Shown: positions 1 to 6,525 of the stretch, in pieces
Numbering within the stretch: position 1 is the stretch's first letter
Layout of the letters: each line of letters begins with the position of its first letter
Source of the DNA: JAPXSY01 sp034003585
GTDB lineage: Bacteria > Verrucomicrobiota > Kiritimatiellia > RFP12 > UBA1067
Length of the DNA stretch: 11,378 nucleotides
Direction of reading: 5' to 3'
Assembly (NCBI GenBank): GCA_034003585.1
Contig: JAVEYH010000115.1
Span: 1-11,378, forward strand
The notes under the pieces: generated by a model
Seen by the model: the letters and a program-made list of their open reading frames with translations, nothing else
Told to the model about the DNA's origin: nothing
Database searches by the model: none
Program-made: the position numbers and the translations under genes

Positions 1-369
1 GCCTTCACGGCCTTTGCGGCGTTAGGGGAGGAGACGGTTTTCGCGAACAACCTCGTGAGCCGTTGCGGCTCCGGGTTCCAGTTGCCGGAACAGCCGGAGG
101 GCAGGAAGATCGTCCTTCGGGACAACGCGATTTCGGAGGTGTCGATCGGTATCCTCTCCTCGGGCGGCACGGTTGAGGCGGCATGCAACGCGGTCTGGAA
201 GGCGAAGCACCCGTTCATCGAGCGTAACGGCGCGAAGATTCTCCGGGCGGGGCTCGTCACCGCCGACCCGAAATTCCGGGATGCCGCGCGCGGCGACTAC
301 CGCCTTTCCGCTGGTTCGCCGCTTCTCGGTGCCGGCACCGCCGGCCGGAACATCGGGTTGTACCAGTGA
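1..369 (+). CDS. C-terminal part of a secreted right-handed beta-helix repeat protein (5' end outside window)
   Basis: The frame is open from base 1 to a TGA at 367-369 and gives 122 residues, so this is the 3' end of a longer gene. The middle has short alternating hydrophobic strands typical of beta-helix coils (KIVLRDNAISEV, SIGILSSGG). The end carries the signature DPKFRDAARGDYRLSAGSP followed by GAG and NIGLYQ. This D-P-x-F ... G-D-Y-R-L ... G-S-P ... G tail is a recurrent closing motif of parallel beta-helix proteins related to pectate lyases and of anchor-type surface proteins, abundant in PVC bacteria and Bacteroidota. A role in binding or cleaving polysaccharide outside the cytoplasm is inferred from the family. 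Substrate and catalytic residues cannot be judged because the active-site coils lie outside the window. Confidence 0.75.
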   Translation, partial: AFTAFAALGEETVFANNLVSRCGSGFQLPEQPEGRKIVLRDNAISEVSIGILSSGGTVEAACNAVWKAKHPFIERNGAKILRAGLVTADPKFRDAARGDYRLSAGSPLLGAGTAGRNIGLYQ

Positions 370-415
370 AATCGTCGCCGGAACCGCTGACGGGTCTCTT
401 GCGGGGGCAGATGTA

Positions 416-452
416 AATCGTGTCTAGGTTTTCATCCTGTTTATACACGATT
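416..452. repeat. 8-bp inverted repeat downstream of the beta-helix gene
   Basis: AATCGTGT (416-423) and ACACGATT (445-452) are perfect inverted arms around a 21-base loop that itself contains AGG...CCT. It lies 46 bases after the beta-helix stop codon. No T-run follows on the + strand, so it is not a clear intrinsic terminator. It may be a weak 3' hairpin of the upstream transcript or chance. The rest of 370-494 shows nothing else that I recognise. Confidence 0.35.
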
Positions 453-494
453 CCACATAATTTCGCGGAAAAGTGAAACAGGCCGGACAAACGG

Positions 495-536
495 AAAACC
501 CCGTTTTTATTGGTGTTTTCCAATAAAAACGGGGTT
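495..536 (-). terminator. Rho-independent terminator of tRNA-Pro
   Basis: A perfect 17-bp inverted repeat (497-513 with 520-536, loop 514-519) starts 5 bases beyond the tRNA 3' end. Read on the minus strand, the stem ends in ACGGGGTT and runs into TTTT (498-495), the arrangement of an intrinsic terminator. On the + strand the stem is followed by GAAAATGG, so termination of the beta-helix transcript would lack the U-tract, although the strong stem could still act weakly in that direction. Confidence 0.85.
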
Positions 537-541
537 GAAAA

Positions 542-618
542 TGGTCGGAGCGGAGGGAGTTGAACCCTCGACCTTTTGGTCCCGAACCAAACGCGCTACC
601 AGGCTGCGCTACGCTCCG
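542..618 (-). tRNA. tRNA-Pro, anticodon CGG
   Basis: On the minus strand the sequence folds into a complete 77-base cloverleaf. The acceptor stem CGGAGCG/CGCTCCG is perfectly paired, with discriminator A (545) and an encoded CCA end (544-542). The D arm contains AGCGCAGCCTGGTAGCGC, typical of bacterial proline tRNAs. The anticodon loop TTCGGGA (586-580) closed by TTTGG/CCAAA gives anticodon CGG (584-582). The T arm is GAGGG-TTCAACT-CCCTC. It decodes CCG, a codon used often in the neighbouring genes. It has its own promoter and terminator, so it is probably transcribed alone, divergently from the carboxypeptidase gene. Confidence 0.97.
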
Positions 619-641
619 GATTGTGCCGCAAACAGGCGCAT

Positions 642-669
642 AGATTAGCCGAAGCGCGGGGAAAGTCAA
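642..669 (-). promoter_or_regulatory. Probable sigma70-type promoter of tRNA-Pro
   Basis: Read on the minus strand, TTGACT (669-664) matches five of six bases of the -35 consensus. After a 16-base spacer comes TAATCT (647-642) as a weaker -10. The predicted start lies near 635, about 17 bases before the mature tRNA 5' end. Position and orientation fit the tRNA; the -10 assignment is the weak part. Confidence 0.55.
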
Positions 670-812
670 AGCGAAAAAGGGGCGGACGCGATTTTTTGTG
701 CCGGAGGTCTTTCCAACCGGCGGCAAACATGATTAACTACGCGCCAATCGTTCGTCGGCGCGGGGTATGGTATGCGGCGTGCGTCTCTAGCGTGCGGAAA
801 AAGGGGGGAAGG

Positions 813-1769
813 GTGAAACGGTTTCTGGTCCTGATGCTGGCTGCGGGGTGTTGTGTCGGAGGCGTGTGGGCGCAGGGTGCGAAAAAGGGCAAACGTGCGC
901 CCGCCAAGAAAACGGCGGCCGCGCCCGCCCAACCCCAGAAAGTCAAGGGGTGCGTCTCCCGGTCCCCCTATATCGGGGCCGTGATTCTGGACGCGGATTC
1001 CGGGGCGGTGCTGTTTGAGGAGCGCGCCGATGTTCCCGGTTATCCGGCGAGCACGCTGAAGCTGATGACGCTGCTGCTGATCCAGGAGAAGATCGACGCC
1101 GGGCAGATCAAGACATCCGATATGGTGAAGGTCTCGGTCGAGGCGTGCAAAACAGGCGGTTCGCAGGTTTACCTCGATCCCAAGGAGACGTTCACGGTGG
1201 AGGAGATGCTGTACGCCATGATGATCCAGTCCGCCAACGATGCGGCGGTCGCGCTGGCCGAGCACGCGGCGGGCAGCAAAGAGGCGTTTGTCGAGCAGAT
1301 GAACGCCCGCGCGGCACAGCTCGGGATGAACGATACGCGGTTCGCCTCGGTGCACGGCCTGCCGCCGTCGGCGGGGCAGCGGCACGATGTCTCGACCGCC
1401 CGCGACATGGCCGGACTCGCGCGGGAGCTGTGCCGGCACCCGGCGGTCTTCGCCTATACTTCAGCGACCTACCGCCAGCTTCGCGCCGATACACCCAAAC
1501 CGTTTGACATGCGCACGCACAATCCCTTCCTGAAAGAGGGCGTGGACGGGTGCGACGGGTTCAAGACCGGCTACACCGCGACTGCGGGGTGGTCGATCGT
1601 GGTCACGGCGAAGCGCAACGGCCGGCGCGTGATTGTGGTGGTGCTGGGCAGCGAGGGACGCAAACAGCGGGATGCCGAGGCCCGCGCGCTGCTGAACCGG
1701 GCTTTCACGCTGCTGCCGCCGGAACCTCCGGCGCGCGCCGCGCCGCCGTCCGCCCCAACCGCGCGCTGA
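813..1769 (+). CDS. Secreted D-alanyl-D-alanine carboxypeptidase (peptidase S11, PBP5-like catalytic domain)
   Basis: 318 residues from a GTG start. This enzyme family removes the terminal D-Ala from peptidoglycan stem peptides in the periplasm. All three penicillin-binding motifs are present in order: S80-T-L-K83 (acylated serine and general base), S140-A-N142 and K251-T-G253. The start is chosen because it places a signal peptide at the very N-terminus (MKRFLVLMLAAGCC, likely cleavage after VWA at residue 20) and follows a purine-rich AAGGGGGGAAGG stretch; in-frame starts further upstream, such as ATG 729, would bury the signal. Residues 22-45 are a Lys/Ala/Pro-rich linker. The protein ends soon after the catalytic domain in a Pro/Ala-rich tail (302-318), without the PBP5 beta domain or amphipathic membrane anchor, so it may be soluble. 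It converges on thpR with a 5-base gap. Family sure; dacA versus dacF naming not decidable. Confidence 0.93.
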   Translation: MKRFLVLMLAAGCCVGGVWAQGAKKGKRAPAKKTAAAPAQPQKVKGCVSRSPYIGAVILDADSGAVLFEERADVPGYPASTLKLMTLLLIQEKIDAGQIKTSDMVKVSVEACKTGGSQVYLDPKETFTVEEMLYAMMIQSANDAAVALAEHAAGSKEAFVEQMNARAAQLGMNDTRFASVHGLPPSAGQRHDVSTARDMAGLARELCRHPAVFAYTSATYRQLRADTPKPFDMRTHNPFLKEGVDGCDGFKTGYTATAGWSIVVTAKRNGRRVIVVVLGSEGRKQRDAEARALLNRAFTLLPPEPPARAAPPSAPTAR

Positions 1770-1774
1770 CCTCT

Positions 1775-2335
1775 TCAGTCCGCGGCGAGCGGTAACGGGC
1801 TTACGGCGCGGTAGCTTGAGCCGCGGGACGAGGGACGGCTCTCGTACAGCGTGACGCGCTGGACCCGCCACGAACCGTACTCCGCCGGGTCGTCGGCATC
1901 CATGACCTCGATCAGGCGCAGATTGCGCGAGCCTTCGCGGCAACGCCCCAGCGTGATGTGGGGGCGGAAGTGTGTTGCGTTGTCCGCGAACCCGAATTTC
2001 GGCAATGTCTGCCAGAGCGCCTCGCGCAGCGCCATCAGCTCCGGCACCGGGTCAACCCCGGCCCAGAGGGTCCGGGGAGTGCGTTTGGAGCCGAAGAACC
2101 CGAGACCGCGCGCGCGGCAGGAGAAAGGCGGGCATGCGGCGCAGACGCGGCCGCAGGCGTCGGTCAGGTGCGGCACAATGGCCGGTGCGGCTTCGCCCAG
2201 AAAGGCGAGGGTCACATGGAACTGTTCTTTGCGGCACCAGGTCACATCCGCTGCCACCGGTTCCAGCCGGCGCACGGTGTCGGTCAGGCGGGAGGTGACG
2301 GGGTCGGGCAGGGGCAGGGCAAGAAAAACGCGCAT
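1775..2335 (-). CDS. thpR: RNA 2',3'-cyclic phosphodiesterase (2H phosphoesterase, LigT/ThpR)
   Basis: 186 residues. Two HxTx motifs define the 2H phosphoesterase fold: H40-V-T42-L and H126-I-T128-L, spaced as in ThpR proteins. The N-terminus MRVFLALPLP matches the usual (M)R(L/V)FxAL opening of the family, which fixes the start at 2335 rather than at upstream in-frame codons. Known members hydrolyse 2',3'-cyclic phosphate RNA ends to 2'-phosphates and can ligate tRNA halves in vitro; the cellular role is unsettled. No strong ribosome binding site precedes the ATG. The gene is divergent from pncC; in many bacteria a ligT/thpR gene sits beside cinA/pncC, so the pairing supports both calls even though they do not form one operon here. 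Confidence 0.92.
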   Translation of the reverse strand: MRVFLALPLPDPVTSRLTDTVRRLEPVAADVTWCRKEQFHVTLAFLGEAAPAIVPHLTDACGRVCAACPPFSCRARGLGFFGSKRTPRTLWAGVDPVPELMALREALWQTLPKFGFADNATHFRPHITLGRCREGSRNLRLIEVMDADDPAEYGSWRVQRVTLYESRPSSRGSSYRAVSPLPLAAD

Positions 2336-2387
2336 GGCCGTACGATACACCAAGCCCGGCGGGGTTTCAATGCCGCCCTTGCCGGAC

Positions 2388-2416
2388 TTGCGTAGGCGCG
2401 GTGCGGGGAGTATAGT
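2388..2416 (+). promoter_or_regulatory. Predicted sigma70-type promoter of pncC
   Basis: TTGCGT (2388-2393), a 17-base spacer and TATAGT (2411-2416, five of six bases of the -10 consensus) lie between the divergent thpR and pncC starts. The expected transcription start is near 2423, which coincides with the proposed GTG start codon of pncC. Confidence 0.6.
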
Positions 2417-2422
2417 GTGGGC

Positions 2423-2920
2423 GTGATACGAGGGCCGGAAAACACGATTGAGGCGCGGGTGGTGGAGGCCTGCCGGGAACGGAAACAAACGCTGGTTACG
2501 GCGGAGTCCTGCACCGGCGGGCTGGTGGCCTGCCGGATCACGTCGGTGCCGGGGTCTTCAGCGGTGTATCTCGGCAGCGTCGTGAGTTACGCCAATGCGG
2601 TCAAATGCGGCATGCTGGGCGTCGCGCCGGAGATTCTGACGCGGGACGGCGCGGTCAGCGCGGCCTGCGCGGAGGCCATGGCCAGCGGGGCGCGCGAACG
2701 GCTGGGTGCCGATCTGGCGGTCTCCGTCACGGGTGTCGCGGGACCGGAAGGCGGCACGCCGCAAAAGCCGGTCGGGCTGGTGTTTCTGGCGGTGGCAACC
2801 GCCGCGGGCGTGCGATCCGAGGCCTGCCGTTTTGGCGGCGAGCGCGCGGCGGTGAGGATGCGGGCGGCGGACCGGGCTTTGTCCCTGGTGCTGGAGATGT
2901 TGCAGGGTGGCGAGCCATGA
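2423..2920 (+). CDS. pncC: Nicotinamide-nucleotide amidase (CinA C-terminal domain protein)
   Basis: 165 residues, the length of stand-alone PncC/YgaD-type proteins. PncC deamidates nicotinamide mononucleotide to nicotinic acid mononucleotide in the cytoplasmic pyridine nucleotide cycle. The catalytic-serine signature TAESCTGG is at 26-33 (Ser29), the Tyr/Lys segment SYANAVKCGMLGV at 55-67, and the conserved SVTGVAGPEGGTPQKPVG at 101-118. The N-terminal molybdopterin-binding half of full CinA is absent, so this is the short form and not competence-type CinA. GTG 2423 gives about the same N-terminal length before TAESC as E. coli PncC; GTG 2417 lies directly against the -10 box and GTG 2459 would remove the first helix. 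No Shine-Dalgarno sequence precedes 2423, and the promoter predicts a start at or next to this codon, suggesting leaderless translation. Confidence 0.92.
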   Translation: MIRGPENTIEARVVEACRERKQTLVTAESCTGGLVACRITSVPGSSAVYLGSVVSYANAVKCGMLGVAPEILTRDGAVSAACAEAMASGARERLGADLAVSVTGVAGPEGGTPQKPVGLVFLAVATAAGVRSEACRFGGERAAVRMRAADRALSLVLEMLQGGEP

Positions 2921-2940
2921 CTGGGAGCCCCGAGACTGGA

Positions 2941-2983
2941 CTGTACCCTGTTTTTCATCGACTTGGGCGATGAAATATATCAT
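2941..2983 (+). promoter_or_regulatory. AT-rich promoter/operator region of the argJBD operon
   Basis: The stretch 2941-3000 is markedly AT-richer than its surroundings and lies between pncC and argJ. It contains CTGTACCCT (2941-2949) and TCATCG (2955-2960), both found again upstream of argG, and a near-palindrome ATGAAATATATCAT (2970-2983; six of seven base pairs). TATATC at 2976-2981, inside the palindrome, could be a -10 box, with TTTCAT (2953-2958) as a poor -35 at 17-base spacing. The palindrome recalls ArgR ARG boxes (TGAAT...ATTCA) but is shorter. That this region drives argJ is inferred; the exact start is not clear. Confidence 0.4.
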
Positions 2984-3035
2984 GCTATCTCTTTTTTACA
3001 CGGGATCTTCTGTGTTTCCGAAGCGGAATGCGGTT

Positions 3036-4250
3036 ATGAAGCGTTTTGAATTTGTCGAGGGCGGGGTCACGGCGGCGCGCGGGTTCCGCGCGTGCGGGGT
3101 CGAGGCGGGCATCAAAGTGGCCGGCCGCAAGGATCTGGCGATGCTGGCGGCCGACGCGCCTGCGACGGTGGCGGCCGTGTACACGACCAACAAAGTTGCG
3201 GCGGCTCCGGTGCGGATCGACCGGGAGCGGACGCTTTCCGGGCAGGCTCAGGCGGTGGTCGTCAACAGCGGGTGCGCGAACGCCTGCACCGGGGAGACGG
3301 GGCTGGCGGACGCGCGCGAGATGGCCCGCCTGGCCGGCGTGGCGCTGGGAATCGACGAGCGGCTGGTGCTGGTCTGCTCAACCGGCGTGATTGGGGTGCA
3401 TCTGCCGATGGAACGCATTGCGGCCGGAGTGAAGGCCGCGGCCGGCGCGTTGACTCCCGACGGGGGCGACGACGCGGCGCACGCGATTCTGACGACCGAC
3501 ACGGTGGACAAGCAGGTGGCGGTGGAGCTGGAGATCGACGGCAAGACGGTGGTGATCGGCGGCATGTGCAAGGGCTCCGGCATGATCGAGCCGAACATGG
3601 CGACGATGCTGGGGTTCGTCACGACCGACGCGGCGGTGCATCCCAAGGCGCTGGATCAGGCTTTGCGTGAGGCGGTGGAGGTGAGTTTCAACCGCGTGGT
3701 GGTGGACGGCGACCGCAGCACCAACGACACGGTGATCCTGATGGCGGGCGGCGCGGCGGGCAATGAAACGTTGACGCCCTACCATCCGCAGTGGCAATAT
3801 TTTGTGGACGCGCTGACGACGGTCTGCCTCGAGCTCGGCAAGAAGATGGTGCTGGACGGCGAGGGCGCCACCAAATTCGTGACCGTGCGCGTAAGGGGCG
3901 CCCGGACGGACGACGACGCCGCAAAGGCGGCGCGCGCGGTGTCCAAGTCGGCGCTGGTCAAGACCTCGTGGTTCGGGCTCGATCCCAACTGGGGCCGCGT
4001 GATCGCGGCGGTCGGCTATTCCGGCGCGGAGGTCGACGACCAGAGGGCGCAGATTTATTACGGCGACATTTGCGCGTATGATCAGGGGCGCGTGGCCGAC
4101 AAAGAGCTGCTGCAAGCCATGCGGGAGGTGATGCGCAAGCGCGCCTTTGAGGTGACGGTGGATCTGCATCTCGGCGAGGGCGAGGACACGGTTTACACGT
4201 GCGACTTCTCATACGACTACGTGAAGATCAACGCCGAATACACGACGTAA
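3036..4250 (+). CDS. argJ: Bifunctional glutamate N-acetyltransferase / ornithine acetyltransferase
   Basis: 404 residues, the family's normal length. ArgJ transfers the acetyl group from N2-acetylornithine to glutamate, closing the cyclic arginine pathway; many members also use acetyl-CoA. The autoprocessing site is intact: KGSGMIEPNMATML, with predicted cleavage between Ala189 and Thr190, Thr190 becoming the nucleophile of the beta chain. The oxyanion-hole region STGVIG (115-120), the DPNWGR loop (316-321) and the C-terminal NAEYTT agree with the family. ATG 3036 gives the standard opening EGGVTAARGFRACGVEAGIK; ATG 2970 is in frame and would add 22 residues with a hydrophobic patch, but overlaps the presumed promoter. 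The site before 3036 is only weakly Shine-Dalgarno-like (GCGGAA). It is first in argJ-argB-argD; the 86-base gap to argB has no evident terminator. Whether it is mono- or bifunctional cannot be told from sequence. Confidence 0.97.
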   Translation: MKRFEFVEGGVTAARGFRACGVEAGIKVAGRKDLAMLAADAPATVAAVYTTNKVAAAPVRIDRERTLSGQAQAVVVNSGCANACTGETGLADAREMARLAGVALGIDERLVLVCSTGVIGVHLPMERIAAGVKAAAGALTPDGGDDAAHAILTTDTVDKQVAVELEIDGKTVVIGGMCKGSGMIEPNMATMLGFVTTDAAVHPKALDQALREAVEVSFNRVVVDGDRSTNDTVILMAGGAAGNETLTPYHPQWQYFVDALTTVCLELGKKMVLDGEGATKFVTVRVRGARTDDDAAKAARAVSKSALVKTSWFGLDPNWGRVIAAVGYSGAEVDDQRAQIYYGDICAYDQGRVADKELLQAMREVMRKRAFEVTVDLHLGEGEDTVYTCDFSYDYVKINAEYTT

Positions 4251-4336
4251 GCTGAACGGATGATCGGCGAAGTTTTAGCATGACGCAAAAGGCATTTTAC
4301 GACTGGGAGACAGCGGGCGGAGGCGGAAAGAGGCGC

Positions 4337-5215
4337 ATGCAGAAGTTCATTGATAAAGCCGCGGTGCTGACCGAGGCGCTGCCGTACATCCAGGATTTCA
4401 AGGGCTCGGTCGTGCTGGTGAAGGTCGGCGGCAGCGTCATGGAGGTCGAGGAGAACCTTGAGGGCCTGCTGACGGACATCGCGTTCATGAACGCGGTGGG
4501 CATGAAAACGGTGCTGGTGCACGGCGGCGGCAAGGCGATTTCGCGCGGCATGGAGGCCGCGGGCATCGCGCCGCATTTCGTGCAGGGGCTGCGCGTCACC
4601 ACCGAAGCGGCCGTACGGGTCGTCGAGCGGGTGATCAAGGACGAGGTGAACGCCAAGGTGGTGCGGCTGCTGCAGAAGCATTTCGCGAACGCGCGCCCGC
4701 TGCACGGCGATTGGATTTTCGGCGTCGCGAAGAAGACCGGGACGGATCCGGTCAGCGGGGCGGCGCTGGATTGGGGATTTGTGGGCGAGCCGGTGTCGGT
4801 CGACACCCGGCCGGTCGCGGAGATGTTGGACGCGGGCATCGTGCCGGTGGTGACGCCGCTCGGCACGGGGCCGGACGGCAAGGTGTACAACGTCAATGCG
4901 GACACCGCGGCGGCGGCTTTGGCCAAGGCCATGAAGGTGCGCAAGCTGGCGTTTGTCTCGGATGTGCCGGGGTTGCTGATGGACGTGAATGACACCGCGT
5001 CCCTGCTGGCGACGCTACGGATCGGGAACGTGGGGAAACTCAAGGAAACCGGCGTGGTGGGCGGCGGAATGCTGCCGAAGTTGGACAGTTGTGTGGAGGC
5101 GATCAACGCCGGGGTGGGCAAAGTCCACCTCGTTGACGGCCGCATGCCGCATTCGCTGCTGTTGGAGATTTTCACGAGGAAGGGTGTAGGAACGGAGATT
5201 ATCGCAGATGAGTAA
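4337..5215 (+). CDS. argB: Acetylglutamate kinase
   Basis: 292 residues. ArgB phosphorylates the gamma-carboxyl of N-acetylglutamate with ATP, the usual arginine feedback point. Visible amino acid kinase features: V28-K29-V-G-G-S33 (phosphate-binding lysine and glycines), VHGGGK at 61-66, NVNADTAA at 185-192 for substrate binding, and GGGMLPKL at 242-249 with the second conserved lysine at 248. The end GVGTEI is family-typical. ATG 4337 gives the usual opening MQKFIDKAAVLTEALPYIQ; an in-frame ATG at 4280 would add 19 unlike residues and has no binding site. Upstream of 4337 lie GGAGG (13 bases away) and AAGAGG (3 bases away), neither ideally placed. The stop overlaps the argD start by 8 bases. 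An N-terminal helix of the kind seen in arginine-sensitive hexameric enzymes may be present, but arginine control is not proven. Confidence 0.97.
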   Translation: MQKFIDKAAVLTEALPYIQDFKGSVVLVKVGGSVMEVEENLEGLLTDIAFMNAVGMKTVLVHGGGKAISRGMEAAGIAPHFVQGLRVTTEAAVRVVERVIKDEVNAKVVRLLQKHFANARPLHGDWIFGVAKKTGTDPVSGAALDWGFVGEPVSVDTRPVAEMLDAGIVPVVTPLGTGPDGKVYNVNADTAAAALAKAMKVRKLAFVSDVPGLLMDVNDTASLLATLRIGNVGKLKETGVVGGGMLPKLDSCVEAINAGVGKVHLVDGRMPHSLLLEIFTRKGVGTEIIADE

Positions 5216-6410
5216 GAGTACGGATATCGCAGCATTGTTTGACCAGTATGTGATGCACACGTATGCCCCGACGGCGACGTTGACCAGCGGCAGCGGCTGT
5301 AAGGTCCGCGACCCGGACGGCATGACGTATCTGGATTTCACAGCCGGGATCGCGGTCCATAATGTGGGCCACTGCCATCCCAAGGTGGTCAAGGCTGTGC
5401 AGGATCAGGTGGCCACGCTGGGGCACTGTTCCAACCTGTTCTATAACGTGAACCAGGCGCTGCTGGCGCAGCGGCTCTCCAAACTTTCGCTCAACGGCAA
5501 GTGCTTTTTCTGCAACTCCGGGGCGGAGGCGAACGAGGCCATGGTCAAGCTCGCGCGGTTGTGGGGGCACGAGAAGGGAAAGTTCGAGGTCATCACCCTG
5601 CAGAACTCCTTTCACGGCCGAACTTTGGCGATGTGTGCGGCCACGGCACAAACCAAGATTCAAAAGGGGTTTGACCCGCTGCCGATCGGCTTTGCCTACG
5701 CCGAGTTCAACAATCTCGAATCGGTGAGGGCAGCGGTCAGTGAGCGTACGGTCGCCGTGCTGGTCGAGGCGGTGCAGGGCGAGGGCGGCGTGATCCCCGC
5801 GACGGAGGAGTTCCTCGTCGGCGTGCGCAAACTGTGCGACGAGAAGGGGCTGCTGATGCTGTGCGACGAGGTACAGTGCGGCATGGGGCGTACCGGCAAG
5901 TGGTTCGCCTGGCAGCACTTTCCGGTCAAGCCGGATGCCTTCACGTTGGCCAAATCGCTGGCAGACGGGATCCCGATGGGTGCGCTGGTGGCGTCGCCCG
6001 CGTTGTCGGACCTCTTTCAGCCGGGCCACCATGCCTCGACGTTCGGCGGCAATCCGGTGTCGAGCGCCGCGGCACTGGCGGTGATGGACGTCATCGAAGA
6101 GGAGGCGCTGGTCAAGCACGCGGAGAGCGCGGGCAACCTGTTCGTCGAGGGGCTCGCGATGTTCGTCGAGAAGTACGCGCAGGTGCTGGAGGTGCGCGGC
6201 AAAGGGCTGATGGTCGGTATGGTGGTCGAGGGTGCGGCCAAAGAGGTTGTGGACGCCTGCCGCGAGATGGGCCTGCTCTGTTGCGTGGCCGGCGAGCACG
6301 TGGTGCGCTTCCTGCCGCCGCTGAACGTGAAGGACAGCGATCTGGAGGAGGCGCTGGAGATGATCGGCGACGCGCTGGATCAGCTCTTCGGCGAGGCGGA
6401 GGAGGCCTGA
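5208..6410 (+). CDS. argD: Acetylornithine aminotransferase (class III PLP-dependent)
   Basis: 400 residues. It converts N-acetylglutamate 5-semialdehyde and glutamate to N2-acetylornithine; members of the family often also act on succinyl-diaminopimelate in lysine synthesis. Class III features are complete: SGAEANEAMVKLAR (104-117) for phosphate binding, NSFHGRTL (133-140), EAVQGEGG (187-194), D220-E-V-Q with the Asp contacting the PLP ring nitrogen, and TLAK249 with the Schiff-base lysine, followed by DGIPMGA and STFGGNP (277-283). It starts inside the end of argB (ATGAGTAA overlap, 5208-5215), with GGAG 10 bases upstream, implying translational coupling. It is the last gene before a strong terminator. 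The neighbouring argJ and argB favour acetylornithine over GABA or ornithine aminotransferase activity. Confidence 0.96.
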   Translation: MSKSTDIAALFDQYVMHTYAPTATLTSGSGCKVRDPDGMTYLDFTAGIAVHNVGHCHPKVVKAVQDQVATLGHCSNLFYNVNQALLAQRLSKLSLNGKCFFCNSGAEANEAMVKLARLWGHEKGKFEVITLQNSFHGRTLAMCAATAQTKIQKGFDPLPIGFAYAEFNNLESVRAAVSERTVAVLVEAVQGEGGVIPATEEFLVGVRKLCDEKGLLMLCDEVQCGMGRTGKWFAWQHFPVKPDAFTLAKSLADGIPMGALVASPALSDLFQPGHHASTFGGNPVSSAAALAVMDVIEEEALVKHAESAGNLFVEGLAMFVEKYAQVLEVRGKGLMVGMVVEGAAKEVVDACREMGLLCCVAGEHVVRFLPPLNVKDSDLEEALEMIGDALDQLFGEAEEA

Positions 6411-6445
6411 ACCCTCCCCCGTCCGCGACAGACTGAACGGCGTGG

Positions 6446-6474
6446 CGCCACGGAGCGCGGCTCCGTGGCGTTTT
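6446..6474 (+). terminator. Rho-independent terminator of the argJBD operon
   Basis: CGCCACGGAGC (6446-6456) pairs perfectly with GCTCCGTGGCG (6460-6470) around a GCG triloop, directly followed by TTTTCTTT. The 11-bp GC-rich stem plus T-run, 35 bases after the argD stop codon, is a textbook intrinsic terminator. Confidence 0.93.
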
Positions 6475-6514
6475 CTTTGATGCCGTGCAGGTCGTTTGCG
6501 GAAGAACAGGAAGG

Positions 6515-6519
6515 GGAGG
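6515..6519 (+). promoter_or_regulatory. Strong Shine-Dalgarno sequence deciding the oxidoreductase start
   Basis: GGAGG within a long purine run, 6 bases before ATG 6526. This supports ATG 6526 over the in-frame TTG at 6496, whose extension would simply translate the purine run as a string of Lys, Arg and Gly. Confidence 0.8.
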
Positions 6520-6525
6520 AAGGGG

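Noticed and set aside
497..536. 17-bp perfect inverted repeat considered as a mobile-element end or attachment site
   Set aside because: Its position 5 bases after the tRNA 3' end, the short loop and the T-run on the tRNA strand explain it as a terminator; I found no duplicated tRNA 3' end or integrase nearby.
424..726. 100-codon minus-strand frame spanning the tRNA, its terminator and its promoter
   Set aside because: It reads straight through a complete tRNA gene and a terminator and has no protein similarity I recognise.
576..812. N-terminal extension of the carboxypeptidase reading frame through the tRNA gene
   Set aside because: The extension would translate the antisense of tRNA-Pro and bury a clear signal peptide; GTG 813 with its purine-rich upstream stretch is a better start.
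3092..3670. 192-codon alternative + frame inside argJ
   Set aside because: It is a Gly/Arg-rich out-of-frame shadow of a gene with an intact ArgJ autoprocessing site.
4280..4336. Extended N-terminus of ArgB from ATG 4280
   Set aside because: No ribosome binding site precedes it, and the added residues do not match the conserved ArgB opening, which begins at ATG 4337.
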